In this document: piece after piece, positions 5,351 through 11,100 of the stretch | How positions within the stretch are numbered: position 1 is the stretch's first letter | Layout of the letters: each line of letters starts with the position of its first letter | From: Methanothrix harundinacea | Lineage (GTDB): Archaea > Halobacteriota > Methanosarcinia > Methanotrichales > Methanotrichaceae | DNA: 14,009 nt | Reading direction: 5' to 3' | Assembly: GCA_002502785.1 (NCBI GenBank) | Contig: DAQG01000044.1 | Span: 1 to 14,009, forward strand | Notes under the pieces: model-generated | Databases searched by the model: none | What the model was told of the DNA's origin: nothing | What the model saw: the letters and a program-made list of their open reading frames with translations, nothing else | Made by a program: the position numbers and the translations under genes

Positions 5351-7084
5351 CTATCCCCGGGATTCCCTCCCCTTCTTTTCCGCCGCCGTCTCATAGGCGC
5401 TTATGGCGTCGGTCCTGGTGACGATCCCCAGGAGCTTCTTCGGGCTCTCCCGTTCTACCACGGGAAGCCGGCCGATGTTGTTCAGGTACAGCCTGTCCAT
5501 CACCTGCTTCATGTTTTCATCGGGATAGGCCACGATAACCTCTTTCACAGCCACGTCATTGACTCTGATCTCGTCCTGCTTCTCCTCGGGAACTTTCCGC
5601 AGATCGTCGAAGGTGACGATCCCCAAAAGCTCGCCGTCTTTGACGACGGGAAAGCCCCTGATGTTATGCTCGACGATCTTGTCCCTCACCTCTCTGATGG
5701 GCATATCCGGGTCGACCGCCACCACATCGTGGACCATGGCATCTTTGACGAGGACCTGCTCCAATACCGCTTCACCCGTCTCCAGGGTGACCCCCCTCCT
5801 CAACAGGTTCAGTGTGTAGATCGTCGATCCCTTGAGGCCGATCTGGGCGATACCGTAGCTGGTGGCGCAGGAGATCATCAGAGCCGGGAGGAGAGCGTAG
5901 TCGGCGGTCATCTCCGATATCATCACTACACAGGTCAGAGGAGCACCCGCAGATCCCGCGAAGAGGGCTCCAGCACCCAGAAGGGTGTAGGTCGGAGCAT
6001 GCCCTTCCGCCATAGGCAAGAAGTCGCCGAAGATGAGTCCCAGGGCGGCTCCAACCACGGCACCGATGTAGAGGGTGGGAGCGATGCTGCCACCGCTCCC
6101 GCCGGAGCCGAGGGTCGAGGCGGTGGCTATAGCCTTTGCTGCTGCCAGGGCAGCGAGAAGGAGGAGGACAGCGACCTCGTCACCGGTGGAATCGGAGACG
6201 AGGTTCAAGACCCGGTCCACCCCATCGTACCCGACCCCCATAACTCCGTAATCAAGGAAATAAAGGCCCGTCGCCCCCGCGACAAACCCACCCAACCCAG
6301 GTTTCAAGCCATCCCTCAGGGGAAGCCATTCAAAGAACCTTTCGGCACCGCTGAAAAGTCCGGCCCAGAGTAGGCTGAGAGCCCCGAAAGCCAGCCCCAA
6401 AATAAAGCAGAGCCAAAGCTCTGATAGAACGAGATTTGTCTCGGGTGGGGTGAAGGCGGGATTTTGGCCGAGGAAGGCAGAAGCCGTCGCCGCGCCGATA
6501 ACCGCCGAGAGAAGGATGGGGACCGCATCCACCATCCTAAACCGCCTCATGACCACCTCCATGCCGAATAAGGCGCTTCCTAGAGGTGCGTTGAAAGTCC
6601 CTGCCAGGCCCGCCACAAAACCGCAGATGGCGAGGATCTGGACGTCGGCCACTGTCAGCCTCAGCCTCTGGCCCACAAAAGATCCGAAAGAGGCCCCGAT
6701 CTGGGCGATTGGCGAGTCTCTGCCGGCGCTCCCGCCGCTCCCGATGGTTACGGCCGAGGCGAGGAGGAGAGCGGGCCCCACCCGCGCACGGATCCTACCG
6801 CCTTTTTTGTGAAGTGACTCCATAAGGCCAGGAATCCCTTCACCTCTCGCCTCGGGCGCGACCTTCAGGATCGTTATGCCTATCACTATACCCCCCAGGA
6901 CCGGGAGGAACGCTAGCCTCTCGTCGCCTCCGGGAAGGGCGGCGAGGACCGGGCCGAAGAAGAGGTGGTGGACCGCCTCCACCAACCTCCTGAAGATCAC
7001 GGCCCCAAAGCCCCCAGCAAGGCCCGTGGCAATGGCGAGAGTGTCCAAGACCAGCCACCTGTTCTCGCCCCAGTGACGAATCAT
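5351..7084 (-). CDS. CLC-family chloride channel/transporter with C-terminal CBS pair
   Basis: The membrane part (about 20-430, numbered from the upstream TTG at 7111) carries the CLC signatures: GEGIPGL (90-96), GSGGSAGRDSPIAQIGA (124-140), NAPLGSALFGMEV (174-186), GSGGSGGSIAP (335-345) and the pore tyrosine in STIYTL (Y432). Two CBS domains follow (about 455-505 and 517-575), which in this family bind adenine nucleotides and modulate gating. Two key positions differ from the Escherichia coli H+/Cl- exchanger: the gating glutamate of GREGP is aspartate (D132), and the inner proton glutamate (E203) is valine (V186), as in animal CLC channels. It may therefore act as a channel or a weakly coupled exchanger; this is inference. 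Start choice: a TATA box at 7123-7130 predicts transcription starting near 7100, downstream of TTG 7111, so ATG 7084 (577 residues) is preferred. TTG 7111 (586 residues) remains possible. Confidence 0.9.
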   Translation of the reverse strand: MIRHWGENRWLVLDTLAIATGLAGGFGAVIFRRLVEAVHHLFFGPVLAALPGGDERLAFLPVLGGIVIGITILKVAPEARGEGIPGLMESLHKKGGRIRARVGPALLLASAVTIGSGGSAGRDSPIAQIGASFGSFVGQRLRLTVADVQILAICGFVAGLAGTFNAPLGSALFGMEVVMRRFRMVDAVPILLSAVIGAATASAFLGQNPAFTPPETNLVLSELWLCFILGLAFGALSLLWAGLFSGAERFFEWLPLRDGLKPGLGGFVAGATGLYFLDYGVMGVGYDGVDRVLNLVSDSTGDEVAVLLLLAALAAAKAIATASTLGSGGSGGSIAPTLYIGAVVGAALGLIFGDFLPMAEGHAPTYTLLGAGALFAGSAGAPLTCVVMISEMTADYALLPALMISCATSYGIAQIGLKGSTIYTLNLLRRGVTLETGEAVLEQVLVKDAMVHDVVAVDPDMPIREVRDKIVEHNIRGFPVVKDGELLGIVTFDDLRKVPEEKQDEIRVNDVAVKEVIVAYPDENMKQVMDRLYLNNIGRLPVVERESPKKLLGIVTRTDAISAYETAAEKKGRESRG

Positions 7085-7122
7085 CCAAGCTCTCAAAGTA
7101 TCTTTTCTCAAAACGAGAGCGG

Positions 7123-7130
7123 GATATAAA
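7123..7130 (-). promoter_or_regulatory. TATA box for the CLC gene
   Basis: Read on the minus strand, TTTATATC is a strong archaeal TATA element. It is centred about 16 bases before TTG 7111 and 43 before ATG 7084. A start of transcription about 26 bases downstream favours ATG 7084 with a leader of roughly 16 bases. The 173-bp divergent region 7112-7284 holds this promoter and that of mtd. Confidence 0.55.
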
Positions 7131-7225
7131 GAAGTTCTGTCGGAACGCCAAGCAAAAACGTCGCTAGGACCGGGCCAAGAAGAATCGGAGCGAAGAGATT
7201 AAAACGATAGGGGGGAATATCGATG

Positions 7226-7240
7226 CCGATCGCAGATCGG
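7226..7240. promoter_or_regulatory. Perfect dyad upstream of the mtd TATA box, candidate operator
   Basis: CCGATC-GCA-GATCGG is a perfect 6-bp inverted repeat with a 3-bp spacer. It ends three bases before the putative mtd TATA box, in the BRE position, where a bound regulator would compete with or recruit TFB/TBP. It overlaps the GATCGGAACT element that recurs upstream of mtrH. Confidence 0.4.
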
Positions 7241-7243
7241 AAC

Positions 7244-7252
7244 TCTTTTATG
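7244..7252 (+). promoter_or_regulatory. Candidate TATA box for mtd
   Basis: TCTTTTATG is centred about 37 bases before the mtd ATG at 7285, predicting a leader of roughly 10-12 bases. It is a moderate TATA match, but it sits in the only AT-rich patch close to the gene. Confidence 0.45.
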
Positions 7253-7284
7253 ATTCAGTCGCATCCCATTAGCGGGTTATTGCC

Positions 7285-8109
7285 ATGTTCAAGATCGGAT
7301 TTATCAAGCTAGGCAACGTCGCATCATCGCTGGTCGCAGACCTAGCGCTGGACGAGATCGCCGAGAGGACTGACATTGAAGCTAGATCCCTATGCTTCGG
7401 AGCAAAGATGACGAAGAAGGAGGCTGAGATGTCGGCAGAGCTGAAAAGCTGGGGACCAGAGCTTGTGGTAATGGTCGGTCCGAACGCCGCCACCCCGGGA
7501 CCTACCGCCGCAAGAGAACTCTACAAGGACGTTCCGACGATAGTCATATCCGACGGCCCCTCCAAGAAGGAGGCCCGCGAGGCTCTGGAGGCCGAGGGGT
7601 TCGGCTACATCATCCTCCCCTTCGACCCTCTGATAGGGGCGAAGCGCGAGTTCCTCGATCCCGCGGAGATGGCGCTCTTCAACTCCGATGCCCTCAAGGT
7701 CTTGAGCATATGCGGGTCCGTGAGACTCGTCCAGGAGGAGCTGGACAAGGCGATGGCCAGCATCCTCGCAGGCTCCGTTCAGCTTCCTCACATCCTCGCG
7801 AACCCCGAGAAGTGCACCGAGAGGATGAACTTCCTGAATCCCTACGCCCGGGCCAAAGCAATTGGCGCGCTCCACATGGCCCAGACCGTGGCAGGAATCG
7901 ACGCTCAGGCCTGCTTCAGGCTTAAGGAGCTGGACAGGATTGCCCTCACCGCCGCCGCGGGCCACGAAGTGATGCGGGCGGCCGCAAGGCTGGCCGACGA
8001 GGCTAGAGAGATTGAAAAGTCCTCGGATTCGGTCTCAAGAAAGCCTCACGCCAGGTCTGGCGCGATTTTGGAGAAAACTGGCCTTCTCGACAAGCCCGAG
8101 CCGATATGA
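7285..8109 (+). CDS. mtd: F420-dependent methylenetetrahydromethanopterin dehydrogenase
   Basis: Mtd reversibly converts methenyl- to methylene-tetrahydro(sarcina)pterin using reduced coenzyme F420, in the cytoplasmic C1 pathway that also includes Mtr. The 274 residues are close to the family's roughly 276. Landmarks: the N-terminal KIGFIKLGNVASSLVADLAL (3-22), GAKMTKKEAEM (39-49), VGPNAATPGP (64-73), ISDGPSKK (88-95), YIILPFDPLIGAKREFLDP (108-126), EMALFNSDALKVL (128-140), and the C-terminal AAAGHEVMRAAARLADEARE (223-242) followed by SRKPHARSGAIL. All main family blocks are present, so the enzyme should be functional. In an aceticlastic methanogen it would serve the CO2-reducing or oxidative C1 branch. 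It diverges from clc and converges on the DUF11 gene, so it is probably transcribed alone. The ATG at 7285 matches the family N terminus. Confidence 0.95.
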   Translation: MFKIGFIKLGNVASSLVADLALDEIAERTDIEARSLCFGAKMTKKEAEMSAELKSWGPELVVMVGPNAATPGPTAARELYKDVPTIVISDGPSKKEAREALEAEGFGYIILPFDPLIGAKREFLDPAEMALFNSDALKVLSICGSVRLVQEELDKAMASILAGSVQLPHILANPEKCTERMNFLNPYARAKAIGALHMAQTVAGIDAQACFRLKELDRIALTAAAGHEVMRAAARLADEAREIEKSSDSVSRKPHARSGAILEKTGLLDKPEPI

Positions 8110-8154
8110 AGGGCTTTGGGCAGATTGAGCTAAATTTAATAGAAAAATTCAGAG

Positions 8155-8177
8155 CTGGCGCATGATCTGGGCGCCAG
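8155..8177. terminator. Hairpin between convergent mtd and the DUF11 gene
   Basis: CTGGCGC (8155-8161) and GCGCCAG (8171-8177) form a perfect 7-bp GC-rich stem with a 9-base loop, extendable by one G-U pair. It lies 5 bases beyond the stop of the DUF11 gene. Read on the minus strand it is followed within a few bases by GAATTTTTC; on the plus strand CTACTTTTC follows. It may therefore work in both directions. Confidence 0.6.
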
Positions 8178-8181
8178 TCCG

Positions 8182-11100
8182 CTACTTTTCTTTGCAGGCG
8201 AGTTCATCACAGCTCAGTTCCGCCGTTTGGTCGACAGATTGGAAGTCCCAGTTGGGAGGCTGCCATCCGGTGCATGACGTGGCCTCGCACTCCTCTACCA
8301 CGCCGACTTCGATGACCGAGCTCGCGTACACTGGCTGGACGACGGCCCCGTCGACGGATCTTGCATCAACCTCAACGCTGTTTACGAACCTTCCTGCCCG
8401 CTGGGCCTCGACCCTATAAGCGATAGTCACCGTCTCGAACGGCCCGATCTCGATCAAATTCCAGGTGACGACGTTGTTCTCGTAGGATGCGAAGGGCACC
8501 ATCGAGTCTATAAGGACTATGCCTGCGGGCAACGAATCGGTTACAGTGGCGACCCTGGTCACGTCGGCCCAGTTCTTGATATCGACCCTGTACATGACGA
8601 CGTTCGGGTTCTCCTCGTCCAGTTCTGGAACCTTCGTCACAGAGACGGTCTCGTTCAGGCAGCAGGTCAGCCACTCCATCTCGAGTGCCGTGTAGTTGGA
8701 CGCTGTGACCTGCTCGTCGCCGTTGTAACCGGCGGTGACGATCACGCGGTTCACCAGCTCGTCGGGATGGTGCTTCGTCACGTCCAGGTTCAGGGTTATT
8801 GTCGATACATCGCCGATGGCCAGATGCGTCAAGGTCCAGTTGACGTAACTGTCTGTAAGCTCCGATGGCCGGACCGAGGAGTTAATGTACGCCGCCTCTG
8901 GCGGGAAGAGGTCCTTGACGTATATGGGGCCAAGAGCCTTATTCCCGTCGTTCTCCACGGTTATGTTGTAGGTGGCGACGGTGATCACCTTGTCCCTGCT
9001 CTCGCCCACGAGAGTAGTCTCCGTCGCATCCAGAATCGTCTCCTGATGTAGCGATCCCACCTTGACGACAGTCATGTGAGGCCGGTCGTACTTGGGAACT
9101 CCGGTCAAGAGGACCCTACTCTCGACAGAGTATTCGCCCTCGTACTGCTCGTCGATGTCGACCTCGTCCCTCAGAACGGTCCTGTAACGAGCACGGCCTG
9201 AGAAGTTGGCCACTGTGTCCATCTCGTTGAGGCCCCTGGCCACCGTCTCCTTGTCGAGCTGGGTCGTGCTGGTGTACTCCTCGCCTAGGTAACTTATATC
9301 TCTGCTCCTGGAGCGCATCCCTTCCTTCCATAACATCGACTGGTTGATCCAGGTGCCGTTGGTCCCGGTGAGGTTCATGCTTGCGGGCGCGTATTCGAGG
9401 CTGATGTCCTTGGCGATGTAGTTGGTGTGGGTTCTGATAATCTCCTCGGAGTCGTAGGCACCGGTTCCGGACTCGTAGCTTCTCTGGCTCTCGCCGATCC
9501 GTTTGTCTACGGCGACGAGGCCCGCACCCGAGGCGGACTTGTCTGAGGAGACGCTCGACCCGTACTCGTCGACCTTCTCCAGGACCTTGAAGCTTCCTAC
9601 ATAGTCATCCCGAGCCTCGAAGATCGGTGTCGTCTTGGGCGTTGAGGAGTTTGAGGGCATCTTCAAGAAGCCGACGTGGCCCATCCCATCAAACTCTGCC
9701 TCGATCTCCATCACCGACTCGTTCTTGTCCAGAACCATCCTCGACTCGCGGTCTATGCTGGTGGCGTATCGGTAAGACTCGCTCAGGGAGGCCCCAGTTA
9801 TCCGGTTCTTGGCTTTCGCCTCCTCGGTCCACCTGGAAGAGTAGTTCACGGTACGGTTGTTGTAGAGACCAAGGGTTGTGGGCCTGAATTCGGCTGAGAC
9901 GTCTTTGTCCATCGAGATCGACTTGTTCTTTGTTAGCATCTTCACTTGCTCTTCGCTCTCGTACCCGCCGCTCCCGTGCTCTCTTGTGGACAGCTCTGTT
10001 CCGGGCTCGCCCAGCACCGTCACCGTTTCATAGTCTTGGTCGCCGGTTTCGATGGTTGATGCCTTCACATCGTTGCGGATGACGTACTCGGATAGGGTGG
10101 TTGAGTAGTCGCCCGCGACGTTGACGAAACCCTCGCCTGAAACGCCCTGATCCATGCTGAACTTGAAATCCTGTTTCGGGACCTTGACGACGAGGGTGAT
10201 TTCCACACACCCGTCAACGGGAATTATGTCAATTATCCACTCGCCTTCGCCGATCATCTCGATATGGGGCTTGAAGCCTTCGCTCCAGGAGTAAGATATG
10301 GATACGAATTCGACGGCCTTGTCGAAGACGTCTCTCACCACCACGTTGGTCAGCGGAACGGTGCCGGTGTTGCAGATCAATATGGAGTAAGTCATCTCCT
10401 CGCCACGCTTGACCGTTTTCTGAAATGCAGTCTTGTTGACCTCCAGCCTGTAGATGTCTACGGTCTCGTTGTCCTCAGTCACGTTAGTCGCGGACCCGTC
10501 CGGCGCGAATCCCAAAACTTTGACATTGTTGGTGGCGTTCAGGTTATTTCCGTTCACAAAGCCAGTCAGGAAGATGGTGGCGGATTCGCCCGGATCGAGG
10601 CCTTCTGAAAGGTTCCAGGTGACGGTCAAGGTACCATCTGGATTGCGGTCGAAGTTATCATTTTCGGGGATGGGATAAGCTGAGATGTAGTCGATGCCAG
10701 CCGGAAGGATATCGGTGACGATCACCGGGACTAACTCGATGGTTCCGGTGTTGGTGACGACGATGGTGTAGTTGACGTTCTTGAACGGCTCCGTCACCGT
10801 TACGTTTGCGGTCTTGTTGACATCGAGGCTGGCGATGAAAGTCTTCACGTTCTCGGTATCGCTGTCGGTAACGTTGTCACCGAACTCGGGCTTGCCCACG
10901 ACCTCGACGATATTTGTCATGTTCTCGAAGGTGCTGCCGGTTATCTGGGCCACCAGATCGATCGACCTTGAATCGCTGGAATTCAGTCTGCCCAGGTTCC
11001 AGGTTATGACGTCTCCGAGCTTGGAGCCTGGTGGCGTTGAGTTCACGTAATTTAGGCCTGCCGGCAGGGTGTCAGTCACGATTACGGGGTCCAAGTCAGA

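Noticed and set aside
5300..6373. Plus-strand open frame of 357 codons opposite the CLC gene
   Set aside because: The minus strand has clear CLC and CBS motifs throughout; the plus frame has low-complexity, arginine- and glycine-rich composition with no recognisable motif, and so is a shadow.
7134..7146. Small inverted repeat GTTC-TGTCG-GAAC upstream of the CLC promoter
   Set aside because: Only four base pairs; too short to call an operator without conservation data.
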